This document shows positions 26,252 through 35,657 of a stretch of DNA of 64,000 nucleotides, one piece after another (position 1 is the first letter of the stretch; every line of letters begins with the position of its first letter). The position numbers and the translations under genes are program-made. The DNA comes from Celerinatantimonas diazotrophica. Its GTDB lineage: Bacteria; Pseudomonadota; Gammaproteobacteria; Enterobacterales; Celerinatantimonadaceae. The stretch lies in assembly GCF_004339545.1 (NCBI RefSeq), contig NZ_SMGD01000011.1, positions 62,001 through 126,000 of the forward strand. The letters run 5' to 3'. The notes under the pieces were generated by a model. It was not told the DNA's origin. It saw nothing but the letters and a program-made list of their open reading frames with translations, and did no database searches.

Positions 26252-27094
26252 ATGACACATCAAGCCATTAAAGCAGGTAATGTCGCAGTGATAACCGGAG
26301 CGGCCAGTGGTATAGGCCTTGCCTCTGCACGTAAATTTGCCCAACAGGGAATGCAAGTATTGTTAACCGACATCAATAGTGCTGCACTTGAACAGGCTCG
26401 TCAGCAATTCAAAATAGAGAATCTTGATGTTCAAACCTTCGTAGTGGATGTTGCGAATCGGAACCAAGTCGAAGCAGCCAAACGCTTTGCTGAGCAAATG
26501 GGAACGATCTCAATTATCATGTCTAACGCTGGACGAGAAGGTGGCGGCGAACTGTTTGCTGAACCGGAGATCTGGCTAAAAACAATCCAAACCAACCTAC
26601 TGGGCGCAATCAATATCACCCAGATTTTTCTACCCGAGTTAATCGCCCATAAGCAACCGGCAGCAATTATCTTCACTGGCTCCAAACAGGGTATCACCCT
26701 TCCCCCAGGGGACTACGCTTATAATGTCTCCAAAGCTGGTCTAAAAGCATTTGCTGAATCAGTTGCTCACGAGTTAATCGAGCAGCGTGCCGAACAAATA
26801 AGTGCCCATCTGCTGATCCCAGGTTTTACCTATACCGGATTCACCAAAGCAAAAGGTATGAGTGAAAAACCTGATGGGGCATGGAGCCCTGAACAAGTTG
26901 TTGATTATTTATTTCAGGGCTTGGCGCAAAACGATTTTTATATTTTATGTCCAGATAATGAGGTCGATCATATGACCGATTTAAAACGGATCCAATGGGG
27001 ACAAGACGACATAATTAAAAACCGTCCAGCACTCTCACGCTGGCATCCAGATTTTAAAACTGCTTTTGATAAATATATGCACGAAGAGTCTTAA
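26252..27094 (+). CDS. Short-chain dehydrogenase/reductase
   Basis: The 280-residue Rossmann enzyme has cofactor motif TGAASGIG (15-22), SNAGREGG, and the active-site Tyr157 and Lys161 in YNVSK. LLTDIN after the second strand suggests NAD preference (acidic residue). The substrate is unknown; the C-terminal extension FYILCPDNEVDHMTDLKRIQ is seen in a subgroup of uncharacterised bacterial SDRs. ATG at 26252 follows AGGA; the frame is open eight codons earlier. Confidence 0.9.
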   Translation: MTHQAIKAGNVAVITGAASGIGLASARKFAQQGMQVLLTDINSAALEQARQQFKIENLDVQTFVVDVANRNQVEAAKRFAEQMGTISIIMSNAGREGGGELFAEPEIWLKTIQTNLLGAINITQIFLPELIAHKQPAAIIFTGSKQGITLPPGDYAYNVSKAGLKAFAESVAHELIEQRAEQISAHLLIPGFTYTGFTKAKGMSEKPDGAWSPEQVVDYLFQGLAQNDFYILCPDNEVDHMTDLKRIQWGQDDIIKNRPALSRWHPDFKTAFDKYMHEES

Positions 27095-27202
27095 GGTTTT
27101 GAGCATTTACTAAGATACAACTCTATCTACAGTATAAAACATGTTTCATGTATTATGTTCACTAATTGACCTGATAAAAAGGCAACAAGCCTTAGGATAA
27201 CC

Positions 27203-27237
27203 CGAAGCCTTTTTAAATATTAAAAACGAAGGCTTCG
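27203..27237. terminator. Hairpin after the SDR gene
   Basis: CGAAGCCTT (27203-27211) and AAGGCTTCG (27229-27237) make a perfect 9-bp stem. The T-rich loop strand lies inside rather than after the stem, so terminator function is uncertain; it may mark the end of the SDR transcript. Confidence 0.4.
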
Positions 27238-27318
27238 AGTGTTTCATCTTAATGTCATCATTGACATCCCATAATAACAACTGCTGACAAAAATCAGCAT
27301 GAAATGAGAGAAAGCGGC

Positions 27319-27945
27319 ATGAAGATGAAAATTTTATTAAGTTTTTTACTAGTAACAAGTTTTTCTGGCTATTGTGCCAATTATTCCCCCGAGGCACTCG
27401 AAAAGCGGTGGGCGATCTGCGAATACCAAGCATCCCCAAATACTGAACAGATAAAATGTTATACACACTTAATTAAACGAATAAAGCAATTACGGGCTCA
27501 AAATAAAAAAGATTTGACCCTGCAACTCTTGCTCGCTATCAATTTAGCTTCACTTGCAGGCGTGGACGATGCCCCAGATCCTTTAAAATTAATCCGCCAA
27601 GCAAAAGATCTTATCGAACATGTCATCAGTATTAATCCAAGCACACTAGATAGTGCTTCATACGTCATGTTAGGAGCGCTCTACTATCGTGCACCAGGAT
27701 GGCCCATTAGTTTTGGGGATAATAAAAAAGCCGCAAAATATCTAAAAAAAGCGATTTCGATTCATCCAAATAACTTAACTACTCTCTATTTTTTTGCTGA
27801 TTTTTTAGCTCAGCAAGGCCATAAAAAACAAGCTATTACCTATTTAAAACGGGCGCTCACTTTAAAAATATCACCGGCTCATATCATCGCTGAAACAGGA
27901 AGGAAAAAAGATATCAAAAAGCTCCTTAAAAAGTTAGAAAGTTAA
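27319..27945 (+). CDS. Secreted TPR-repeat protein
   Basis: The 208-residue product has a signal peptide (ending SGYCA). The mature part has tetratricopeptide-like helices: SYVMLGALYYRAPGWPISFG, DNKKAAKYLKKAISIHPNNL and ALYFF-like repeat GHKKQAITYLKRALTL. The GWPISFGD segment matches a family of periplasmic TPR proteins of unknown function. ATG at 27319 has GAGAAAG upstream; ATG at 27304 is an alternative. TPRs mediate protein contacts, so it is probably an envelope adaptor. Confidence 0.75.
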   Translation: MKMKILLSFLLVTSFSGYCANYSPEALEKRWAICEYQASPNTEQIKCYTHLIKRIKQLRAQNKKDLTLQLLLAINLASLAGVDDAPDPLKLIRQAKDLIEHVISINPSTLDSASYVMLGALYYRAPGWPISFGDNKKAAKYLKKAISIHPNNLTTLYFFADFLAQQGHKKQAITYLKRALTLKISPAHIIAETGRKKDIKKLLKKLES

Positions 27946-28113
27946 CATAACTATTTGAAATTAATATATTATTTATCTAAATCGGCTATTTATTCATCAC
28001 AGTTCCTAGAATGAATAATAAAAAGTAACAGTCTCGATCATGCGACTTAAAATTGCTCATTTGTGCTTATTTAAGGCTCTCAGATCCGATTTACTTCTCT
28101 CCATCAACAGCCG

Positions 28114-30045
28114 TCAGTCACCGAATGGATTGTGAGTTAATAACTCGTCCACTTGGTTTTTTACCCACTGAAATGGATAACGTTCCAGCCGTGCAAACCC
28201 TGCCATTTTATTCGCTTTTAGTTCGCTATTCAGCGGATGGGTAATACCGCACAAATAGCGGGTGAGCGCATCACTACTGACAGAGTTAGGACACGCGGAT
28301 ATAAACGGCTGCAACCAAATTTTAATTTGTGCCGCTGTCACGGCAGGCAAATGCGGAGGTTCTAACTTAGCAATGCGTCCTTTGCACACGCTACATTGGC
28401 CACAATGGCGTGGTGCATTTTCGTCTGAGAAATACTGAGCTAATTGAAAACTCAAGCATTGTGAACTTTGAAAAAACGCCACCATCGCGTGAATTCGACT
28501 GATTTCACTCTGCTCTTTTTGCTTAAAAAGCTGGAAAATTTCCTCTGTCAGGGCATCACGAGGCATTTGACGATTAACTACTTTATAGACGTCGGTACTT
28601 TGCTTGGTTTGTAGCTCAATCCAACCATTTTCGTGAAAATAGTCAAGTGCGGCAACGACACGATGCCGAGGAGAGTGGCTATGGTGCCACAGCTGCTCAA
28701 AATCTAAGCTATACCAAGTTCTGGCTTGAATCGCACTGTTAAAAATAGCTCGCACAAAAGTTTGTCGCTCACCACTAAACTGGCTAACAATCGCGTCGAC
28801 ACTTTTAATCAACTTAAACCGATAAGAGGCAAAATAGCTATAACTAGACGCAATCACGCCTTTAAGTTCAAGATAGACCAATAGTGTTTTAAGGGGCAAT
28901 TGACGAATATAACTCGTTCGCGATAATTGGTTTAAAACCACCTCCCAGTCCTCAGTACAACTGTATATTTCATCAATCACTTGTTCGATAGCTGACTGCT
29001 CGGGCGTATCACCATAGACAAAATTCTCTAGCACATTTAAATGTTCCGTATTTGCCAGGCAGATACATTGAGCCGGAAGACCATCGCGCCCTGCTCGACC
29101 AATTTCCTGAGAATAGTTTTCCATCGATTTAGGTAAGTCGTAGTGGATCACTCGACGAATATCCGCTTTATCAACGCCCATACCAAAAGCGATAGTTGCA
29201 ACAATACAAGTGGCATTCCCCTGCATAAATTGCTGTTGAATATTCTGCCTAAGATCATTCTTTAAGCCCGCATGATAAGCCACGGCTTGGATACCCTTAG
29301 CTATCAAACTTTCAGCCACTTGCTCGGCTGTTTTTTGCAAAGTGACATAAACAATGGTTGCGACTGTCGGTGCTTGTTGAATTAGCCTTGCTAAAGCATC
29401 CTCTTTTTGAGATTCAACACAAGGCATCACACTGAGATGCAAATTAGCACGATAGAATCCGGTCACAGTGACAGTCGATTGCGCAATCGCGAACTTGCTA
29501 CACATATCAGCAATCACCGCCGGTGTTGCCGTAGCAGTCAGCAACAAAACCTGAGGGATACTCAGCTCGGCTTTATAATTAGGTAGCTTTAAATAATCGG
29601 GGCGAAAATTATGCCCCCACTCACTGATACAATGCGCCTCATCGACCACCAGCAGTGAAATGGGAACTTGAGAGATAAATTCACGGAACCGCTCATTTTT
29701 AAGGCGCTCAACAGAAATCATCAGTATCTTCAATTCACCACTTCGAGCTTGTCTCATAACCTGCTGGGTCTGCTCTCGACTTTGCGTCGAATCAATACTG
29801 GCGGCCGCGATCCCCTTTGTACGCAAGAAGTTGAGTTGATCATTGATTAAAGCCAAAAGAGGTGAGATGACTAATGTCAGGTGCGGCAAAAGTACCGAGC
29901 TTAGTTGATAACAGAGCGATTTACCGGATCCAGTTGGAAATATCGCGGCCGCTGACTGGCCGTTTAAGATATTGTCGATGACCTCACGCTGACCATCACG
30001 GAGATGGTCAAAGCCAAAATATTGCTTTAATGCCTGTTCAATCAT
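28114..30045 (-). CDS. RecQ-family ATP-dependent DNA helicase
   Basis: The 643-residue 3'-5' helicase has Walker A PTGSGKSLCY (about 37-46), DEAHCISEWGHNFRPDY, LLTATATP, FGMGVDKADIR and QEIGRAGRDG, all RecQ motifs. A zinc site is visible in RHCGQCSVCKG. The C-terminal part differs from classical RecQ and no HRDC domain is obvious; this matches the second RecQ-like paralogue found in several Vibrio-type genomes. It likely acts on recombination or repair intermediates. ATG at 30045 is preferred over a TTG at 30054. Confidence 0.92.
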   Translation of the reverse strand: MIEQALKQYFGFDHLRDGQREVIDNILNGQSAAAIFPTGSGKSLCYQLSSVLLPHLTLVISPLLALINDQLNFLRTKGIAAASIDSTQSREQTQQVMRQARSGELKILMISVERLKNERFREFISQVPISLLVVDEAHCISEWGHNFRPDYLKLPNYKAELSIPQVLLLTATATPAVIADMCSKFAIAQSTVTVTGFYRANLHLSVMPCVESQKEDALARLIQQAPTVATIVYVTLQKTAEQVAESLIAKGIQAVAYHAGLKNDLRQNIQQQFMQGNATCIVATIAFGMGVDKADIRRVIHYDLPKSMENYSQEIGRAGRDGLPAQCICLANTEHLNVLENFVYGDTPEQSAIEQVIDEIYSCTEDWEVVLNQLSRTSYIRQLPLKTLLVYLELKGVIASSYSYFASYRFKLIKSVDAIVSQFSGERQTFVRAIFNSAIQARTWYSLDFEQLWHHSHSPRHRVVAALDYFHENGWIELQTKQSTDVYKVVNRQMPRDALTEEIFQLFKQKEQSEISRIHAMVAFFQSSQCLSFQLAQYFSDENAPRHCGQCSVCKGRIAKLEPPHLPAVTAAQIKIWLQPFISACPNSVSSDALTRYLCGITHPLNSELKANKMAGFARLERYPFQWVKNQVDELLTHNPFGD

Positions 30046-30481
30046 TTCCACCAACCTAGGTACATTTCTAATACTTATTAATAGGTTATGCTGCTAAACC
30101 AGATATAAAAAAGCGGCGCTATAATACCGAATTCTCCCAGCTAAAATAACACAATCTCCCTTTCTGAGCTTTGATTGACTCAAAATGCTCTATAAAAGAT
30201 TTGTCAGTTGGTAGCGATTGTTATACGGTTTTTACTTTTATGGGAAAACCAGTCAACTTGTGCCCTATCTAAGCCAATATGACACCAACAAGCCATATTC
30301 AAGAGTTATGGACAATGCTCTGATCATTTCCTTAAACTAATTTCCGTTTCATTTCGCTTAGTCTTAGTTCTCGGAAAAGACGTTTTACTAAACAATAAAC
30401 GCCTCCATAAAATGATGCTAATCGGCGATTCAAATCAGGAAAAAACACATCAAAAAAATAAGAAATAACAAGGAGAACACG
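30046..30481. other. Intergenic region between the helicase and HcxA-like genes
   Basis: About 430 bp between divergent genes. It must contain both promoters, but I could not single out convincing boxes. I see no gene, repeat or RNA. Confidence 0.35.
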
Positions 30482-31594
30482 ATGTCAAACCAGACCATTT
30501 ATCTTCCTAACTATACGGTTGGTGAAGATGCTTACACCAAAGTTGCCGAAATAACGAAAGCCTATGGAACGAAAGCTATTGCCATTGGCGGCCAAACAGC
30601 ACTAGCTAAAACCAAATCAGCACTTGAAACAGCGATTCAAGGCTCCGATTTAACCCTACTGGATTTTCTTTGGTATGGCGGAAATGCCACCGATGAAAAT
30701 GTTGAAAAGCTCAAAAATCATCCACAGGTCCAAAAAGCACAGATGCTATTTGCTGTTGGTGGCGGGCGAGCTTGTGATGCCGTAAAAACCCTAGGGTCAT
30801 TAATCAATAAACCTGTTTTCACCTTCCCAACACTTGCATCCAACTGTGCCGCATGTACATCGCTCAGTGTCATGTACAACAGTGATGGCTCATTTAAAGA
30901 ATATTTCTACGAAGATCAACCACCACTGCACACTTTTATTCATACCGGAATTATTGCCGAGTCGCCTGCAGAAATGTTTTGGGCAGGGATTGGCGATGCA
31001 CTAAGTAAAGAGTACGAAGTTGAATATTGCTGCCGAGAGAAGAAACTCTCTCATTTGCCATCATTAGGCTTAGGAATTGCTAAAACTTGTACAGCCCCAC
31101 TGCTTAAGCATGCTCACAAAGCACTGGAAGATTGCCGCCATAATCAAGTCTCTGCCGAGCTTGAAGAAGTTGTATTAGATATTGTGATGTTGACCGGGAT
31201 TGTATCAAACTGTGCAGTTCATATTAGCTCGCAAATTCCAAAACAAGACCAATATTACTACAACAGCTCACTGGCACACTGCGTTTACTATGGCAGTTCA
31301 CGCATTAGTGCTTGTGAATCCCATCTGCACGGAGAAATCGTCGCCTTTGGCGTATTATGTCTATTAAAATACGATCAGAATGATGCCGAATTTGAACGTA
31401 TTTCAGCCTTTAATAAATCTCTTGGCTTACCCACCACGATGGCTGAAATCGGCCTAACTCGAGATGACTTAGCCACCGTCGCAAACGTAGCCGAATCAGT
31501 CATTGAGTGGCAAGTCGCACCCGGAACCCCAACTAAAGAAAAATTCATTGAAGCCATCTTAGAAACGGATCGCATCGGTCAAGCCAATAAATAG
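30482..31594 (+). CDS. Iron-containing alcohol dehydrogenase family protein, HcxA (YbdH)-like
   Basis: The 370-residue enzyme has the NAD-binding segment FAVGGGRACDAVKTLG (about 95-110) and metal-binding residues in AGIGDALSKEYE and ESHLHGEIVAFG. Overall layout matches E. coli hydroxycarboxylate dehydrogenase A and the glycerol dehydrogenase family; HcxA reduces 2-oxo acids such as 2-oxobutyrate. AAGGAG stands seven bases before ATG. It is followed by a strong terminator and is therefore monocistronic. Confidence 0.88.
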   Translation: MSNQTIYLPNYTVGEDAYTKVAEITKAYGTKAIAIGGQTALAKTKSALETAIQGSDLTLLDFLWYGGNATDENVEKLKNHPQVQKAQMLFAVGGGRACDAVKTLGSLINKPVFTFPTLASNCAACTSLSVMYNSDGSFKEYFYEDQPPLHTFIHTGIIAESPAEMFWAGIGDALSKEYEVEYCCREKKLSHLPSLGLGIAKTCTAPLLKHAHKALEDCRHNQVSAELEEVVLDIVMLTGIVSNCAVHISSQIPKQDQYYYNSSLAHCVYYGSSRISACESHLHGEIVAFGVLCLLKYDQNDAEFERISAFNKSLGLPTTMAEIGLTRDDLATVANVAESVIEWQVAPGTPTKEKFIEAILETDRIGQANK

Positions 31595-31602
31595 CATCCA
31601 TC

Positions 31603-31634
31603 AGCAGCACAAATCTGTGCTGCTTTGACTTTTT
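31603..31634 (+). terminator. Rho-independent terminator of the HcxA-like gene
   Basis: AGCAGCACA (31603-31611) and TGTGCTGCT (31616-31624) form a perfect 9-bp stem with a 4-nt loop, followed by TTGACTTTTT. Confidence 0.85.
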
Positions 31635-31976
31635 AGATGCCAATCAATAAACAGGCAACAATTACAAAGCGATAAAAAACAGAAACCTAGCTGGTACTTC
31701 GTCTGTTTGTAGCGCAATCGCAAACCAGATGGTCCCCATATAAGGATTGTCATGATATATAGTGAATCGTTGATCATATCATTGTATTTATATTAACTGT
31801 GACGAGACGATTTTAACGGGGCTACCATGATTGGGATTGTGGTTTCAGTTCATTGGGGCACTTTTCTAATTGTTTTAAACTTGCCAGCGGGTGTCCCCCA
31901 AGCCAATATCGACAAAACTATATGACCTAGTAATGAAAACTGATGCGTGGATTGCTCCGTCAACTTATTTCGTGTC
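31635..31976. other. Intergenic region with a possible gene remnant
   Basis: A 32-codon plus frame at 31827-31925 begins MIGIVVSVHWGTF, faintly like the start of mannose-type PTS EIIA proteins, but it has no ribosome site and ends early. I treat the region as non-coding. Confidence 0.3.
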
Positions 31977-32000
31977 AATGCCCTACGGATGCAGGGCATT
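31977..32000. terminator. Hairpin terminator at the end of the PTS operon
   Basis: AATGCCCT (31977-31984) and AGGGCATT (31993-32000) form a perfect 8-bp stem with an 8-nt loop, just after the last gene of the leftward PTS operon. A true T-run is missing on the minus strand, so efficiency is uncertain. Confidence 0.5.
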
Positions 32001-32010
32001 TAGCGATAGT

Positions 32011-32577
32011 TCATTTAATAGTTGATGTTTTTTTGACCGGGGACAAAGTTGCCATCAGGGTGGTGACCTCCAGCAACAGATTCGCGTGACTCGATGCATC
32101 ATCTTGATCCAACCAAATCAGTTCCCCAATATCCATCGGTTGGGCTTTCTGGGCTAACGTTTCAAGTTCGGACAAATATTCAGCCCCCGGATGACCTTTC
32201 CTCCGGTAGGGTAAGCGCTGCTTATAACGTTCAACGACGGTCTCCGGTGACACTTGGTTCCATACTTCTATCACATGGTGAACATCGGATTGCTCAATAT
32301 ACTGGAGTAGCTCTTTTTTGGGACGGAAACCAAACCAGGCATCGACTACATACACACATTCGTCTGGGGACTGAGCAATTGTATTCCAAATCGCTTGATA
32401 AGCAGCCTTACCGAGTTTGCGATTAAAGTCTCGGTCCACATCGTGATACAATTCCATAAACGGCTCTTTAATGGTATCGAGCGACAGATAGGGACATGTA
32501 AAATAGTCTGCAATTTTGATGGCTGTCGTGCTTTTGCCTGAAGCTGGAATTCCATTAACAAGAATGACAGTTTTCAT
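32011..32577 (-). CDS. P-loop NTPase/kinase-like protein in PTS operon
   Basis: The 188-residue protein has Walker A GIPASGKST (residues 9-17) and a zeta-toxin/chloramphenicol-phosphotransferase-like layout: LDTIKEPF in place of the usual nucleoside-kinase DxxR site, VVDAWFGF as Walker-B-like strand, and a lid rich in arginines (RYKQRLPYRRKGHPG). It probably phosphorylates a small molecule. Its ATG overlaps the EIIA stop by 4 bp (ATGA), so it is co-translated with the PTS operon, which suggests a role in the same sugar pathway. The substrate is unknown. Confidence 0.8.
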   Translation of the reverse strand: MKTVILVNGIPASGKSTTAIKIADYFTCPYLSLDTIKEPFMELYHDVDRDFNRKLGKAAYQAIWNTIAQSPDECVYVVDAWFGFRPKKELLQYIEQSDVHHVIEVWNQVSPETVVERYKQRLPYRRKGHPGAEYLSELETLAQKAQPMDIGELIWLDQDDASSHANLLLEVTTLMATLSPVKKTSTIK

Positions 32578-33011
32578 AGTAAATTCAGCACCTCTTCTTT
32601 CGTGGTCGCATGTTTTAATTGCGCTCGCGTCTTTTCATCACTGAGCCGTTCAAAAATCGGTCGGAGTCCCTGTTCAATATGACTTCGACCGTCTAAAGCA
32701 CATAACATGATAATGAAATCAACTTCAGGGCTTGATTGAATGGTAATTGGATGCTTGAGTGTCACTAAACTAAAACCAAGCCGGTTCACACCGTCCTCAG
32801 GTCGTGCATGTGGCAATGCAAACCTTTCGTCTTCGAAAACGTAATATGGGCCGGTTTTTTCAGTCGCGGTTTTAATCGCATTTAAATAAGCAAGATTAAT
32901 AAACTGATGCTCTAACAGTGGGCGAGCTGCGATATCGAAAGCATCTTGCCAATCTTTCACTTCCACTTGTAATTGGATTGCATCGGCTTCAACTAAAAGC
33001 TCTTTCAGCAT
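32574..33011 (-). CDS. PTS EIIA component (fructose/mannitol/ascorbate type)
   Basis: This 145-residue cytoplasmic phosphocarrier has active-site histidine in FALPHARPEDGVNRLGFSLV, the PTS_EIIA_2 signature. It passes phosphate from HPr to EIIB. The similar EIIA at 41480-41923 shares the LPHARPEDGVN / LLHARPEDGVN core, so the two systems are related. Located between a small unknown gene and the P-loop kinase-like gene. Confidence 0.92.
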   Translation of the reverse strand: MLKELLVEADAIQLQVEVKDWQDAFDIAARPLLEHQFINLAYLNAIKTATEKTGPYYVFEDERFALPHARPEDGVNRLGFSLVTLKHPITIQSSPEVDFIIMLCALDGRSHIEQGLRPIFERLSDEKTRAQLKHATTKEEVLNLL

Positions 33012-33023
33012 AGTGTTTCCTTT

Positions 33024-33299
33024 TCAGAAATTTTTTCGCGCCGTATTTCTCAGCTCATTCATTTTGTTAAATACATCGTTGACACTATCTTTGTATGACG
33101 GAACTTGCGAATAAACTGAGGCTGCTTGTGTGTATTTCACCAACAGTATTTGCTGGAGAGCGACATCATCCGGTTCTGCGGCATAACGCTCTTCCAGTTG
33201 CAGAATATCTTGATGTATCGCATCGGCCTGACTTTGAGTGGCCTGCTTGTCTGCATGATGATCTGTATGATTAGCGAATAACTTTTTCAAAAATTGCAT
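33024..33299 (-). CDS. Small helical protein of unknown function in PTS operon
   Basis: The 91-residue product is not recognised. It has a basic start (MQFLKKLFANHTDHHADKQA) and then a long amphipathic region (HQDILQLEERYAAEPDDVAL and onward) predicted as two helices, perhaps a coiled coil or a single TPR-like hairpin. It lies between the aldolase and EIIA genes with gaps of 53 and 12 bp, so it is part of the operon. Its conservation within such PTS loci would mark it as a pathway component. Confidence 0.65.
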   Translation of the reverse strand: MQFLKKLFANHTDHHADKQATQSQADAIHQDILQLEERYAAEPDDVALQQILLVKYTQAASVYSQVPSYKDSVNDVFNKMNELRNTARKNF

Positions 33300-33352
33300 A
33301 CGTGCCCCCTCAATTGCCCCGCCGAAGCGGGGCTGTAAGCCATATAATTAAT

Positions 33353-34195
33353 TTAAGAGAATAAGCGCATTTTCTCAGCAATCACTTCTCTGACTGCTTT
33401 GCGCGCCGGAATAAAAAACTTACGCACTGAGTCATCGACTTTGCCGCTCGAGAACGTATCTTGGCAGTGTTTGACCCACTGAACATTCATCTCGGTGCCG
33501 ACATTGACCTTATCCATGCCGTGACGAATGACATCACGCATATCTCCATCACTGACGCCAGTGCCACCATGGAGAACCAGTGATTTGTCTACAGCTTTAT
33601 GGATCTCTTCCAACAGTGCGTGCTGAATATTGGTTTTAGCCGTGTAGGAACCATGCACCGTCCCAATGCTGACCGCCAGCATATCGACGTCAGCCTGACT
33701 GACAAACTGCGTGGCCTCTGACACCGAAGTAAAAGCGATGCCACTATCTGCAATGGCTTTCCCATCTTCCGCCCCCCCAATGGCACCTAATTCCGCCTCG
33801 ACGGTGACATTAAACTGACGGGCATAATCAATGACGATATTGGTATTGGCGATATTTTCATTAAGTGGCAAATGAGAGCCATCGTACATCACACTACTGA
33901 AACCACTGTCGATGGACTTTTTAATGTCATCGATATTGGAGCAGTGATCCAGATGTAAACAGGTTGGCACATCATGCGTTTGCGCCAAGGCTTTGATTGA
34001 GGCCACCAGTAACTCGCGACCTAAATATTCCGCAGTCCCGGTTGAAATTTGGAGCATCAATGGTGAGTTGGTATCGAGCGCTGCTTCGAAATAAGCGGGA
34101 AGCATTTCAATACAGTGCACGTTAAATGACCCCACAGCATGAAAACCACGCTGTTGTGCAATAGGCAAGAGTTCTTTGAAATTAAGCAGTTTCAT
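33353..34195 (-). CDS. Class II ketose-bisphosphate aldolase
   Basis: The 280-residue zinc enzyme cleaves a ketose 1,6-bisphosphate to dihydroxyacetone phosphate and glyceraldehyde 3-phosphate. Visible motifs: CLHLDHC (catalytic aspartate and first zinc histidine, about 79-85), EAELGAIGG (zinc region), SIGTVHG (second histidine) and LVLHGGTGV (third). It fits the fructose/tagatose-bisphosphate (GatY/KbaY/Fba) group. ATG lies after AAGGAT and overlaps the EIIC stop by 14 bp. With the PFK-like kinase upstream it completes a route from an imported hexose phosphate to triose phosphates. Confidence 0.92.
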   Translation of the reverse strand: MKLLNFKELLPIAQQRGFHAVGSFNVHCIEMLPAYFEAALDTNSPLMLQISTGTAEYLGRELLVASIKALAQTHDVPTCLHLDHCSNIDDIKKSIDSGFSSVMYDGSHLPLNENIANTNIVIDYARQFNVTVEAELGAIGGAEDGKAIADSGIAFTSVSEATQFVSQADVDMLAVSIGTVHGSYTAKTNIQHALLEEIHKAVDKSLVLHGGTGVSDGDMRDVIRHGMDKVNVGTEMNVQWVKHCQDTFSSGKVDDSVRKFFIPARKAVREVIAEKMRLFS

Positions 34196-35555
34196 TGGTG
34201 ATATCCTTGTTATCTTCAGAGCGAGAAAGTGATTTGTTCACGAAATAGGTAATCGCGATGACAAACACGATGAATGTCGCCACAAATCCCCAATTGCCGT
34301 TAAAGGCGTTACCGAGCAGCAAACCTGATGAAATGACATCGGAGTCACTGAAGGTCACACCGACAAATCCATAGGATTCAAGAAGCGGAATTAGGATTGC
34401 GGGCAAAAAAGTGATGAACAAACCGTGGACTACGCCACCGATAATTGCTCCACGTCTGCCGCCTATCGCATTACCGAAAATACCAGCCGTACCACCGGCG
34501 AAGAAGTTGGTTAATAATCCTGGCAGGATCATGGCAAGTCCGAATACTGGGAACAGTAGCATCCCAATCACAGTGCCCACCGTGGTGGACAGGAAGCCCA
34601 AAATGACGGCATTGGGTGCATAAGGAAACAGCACCGGACAATCTAATGCAGGCTTTGCATTGGGTACCAAACGCATCGCGATGCCTTGGAATGCAGGAAC
34701 TAACTCTTGCAGTAACAAGCGAACCCCGGAATACAGGACAAAGACGCCAGCGACAAACACCATCGCCTGCATGAATGCATACATCAAGTAGTTCACTCCG
34801 TTCGAATATTTCGCAATGTATTCTGGGCCAGCTGCAATTGCAGGAATGAGATACATCGGGATCATCACCACGGCCATTGACAGGTAGGTGTCATTCAAGA
34901 AAGAGAATGCTTTGGGCAGTTGGATGTCTTCGGTTGACTTGGAGTTTTTGCCGACAACTTTGGCCACCGCGGCCTGAACCATATAACCAATAGTGCAGAA
35001 GTGCCCTAGTGCAATACTGTCGTTTCCTGTGATGCGCCGCACAACAGGTTGTGCGATAGCGGGCATCGCGACAGCCATAATGCCACCAAAGATCCCGCCG
35101 GTCAGAATCAGGGGGAGTCCGGTTAGCCCAGCTTTATAGCCAATGACTGCACCAATGGTACTCATCCATAACAGCGCCTGACCGGTGAGAAATATATATT
35201 TCCATGGCGTAAATCGGGCAATCAGTATATTGGTAGCAAATATCACGATGAGTGTTAAAGCAACTTCACTGCCTAACTGTTTGTTAGCAACACCGGCAAT
35301 GGCTGCAACATCAGTAATATAACCCGTCATCCCAAATCCCGTGGTAAATATTCGGTTTAAAAAGGTGAGGGTTTCGACAATAATATTAATACCAGCCATC
35401 ATGACTAAAAAGCCGAGCATGGTTTTAAATGTACCTTCGAAAGTTTTACCGTATGTTTTTTTCTGTAAAATCAAGCCGATCATTGCAATAAATGCAATCA
35501 GTATCGATGCCTGACCTAATAGGTCTTTGACAATAAATTCAAAAAAGGCGCTCAT
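34182..35555 (-). CDS. PTS EIIC component, ascorbate/galactitol (UlaA/GAT) type
   Basis: The 457-residue permease has about ten membrane helices and the UlaA-family landmarks RFTPWKYIFLTGQ, ALGHFCTIGYMV, PALDCPVLFPYAPNAVILGF and FGNAIGGRRGA. It imports and, with EIIA and EIIB, phosphorylates a sugar or sugar acid. ATG at 35555 follows a GGAG; the frame is open 12 codons further. The paralogue at 39906-41174 is very similar in these motifs. Substrate is unknown; a ketohexose or hexitol would suit the kinase and aldolase in the operon. Confidence 0.93.
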   Translation of the reverse strand: MSAFFEFIVKDLLGQASILIAFIAMIGLILQKKTYGKTFEGTFKTMLGFLVMMAGINIIVETLTFLNRIFTTGFGMTGYITDVAAIAGVANKQLGSEVALTLIVIFATNILIARFTPWKYIFLTGQALLWMSTIGAVIGYKAGLTGLPLILTGGIFGGIMAVAMPAIAQPVVRRITGNDSIALGHFCTIGYMVQAAVAKVVGKNSKSTEDIQLPKAFSFLNDTYLSMAVVMIPMYLIPAIAAGPEYIAKYSNGVNYLMYAFMQAMVFVAGVFVLYSGVRLLLQELVPAFQGIAMRLVPNAKPALDCPVLFPYAPNAVILGFLSTTVGTVIGMLLFPVFGLAMILPGLLTNFFAGGTAGIFGNAIGGRRGAIIGGVVHGLFITFLPAILIPLLESYGFVGVTFSDSDVISSGLLLGNAFNGNWGFVATFIVFVIAITYFVNKSLSRSEDNKDITNETA

Positions 35556-35657
35556 AATATGCGCTCCATTAAAAATGAATAGGGTACCCATAGCTTAATT
35601 TTTTATTAAGCTATGTTTGTTGTAGGTTATATAAATAAAATAAGTAGAGAAATGTTA

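Noticed and set aside
31827-31925. 32-codon frame starting like a mannose-type EIIA
   Set aside because: Similarity is confined to a few residues, there is no ribosome site, and the phosphorylated histidine position is lost.
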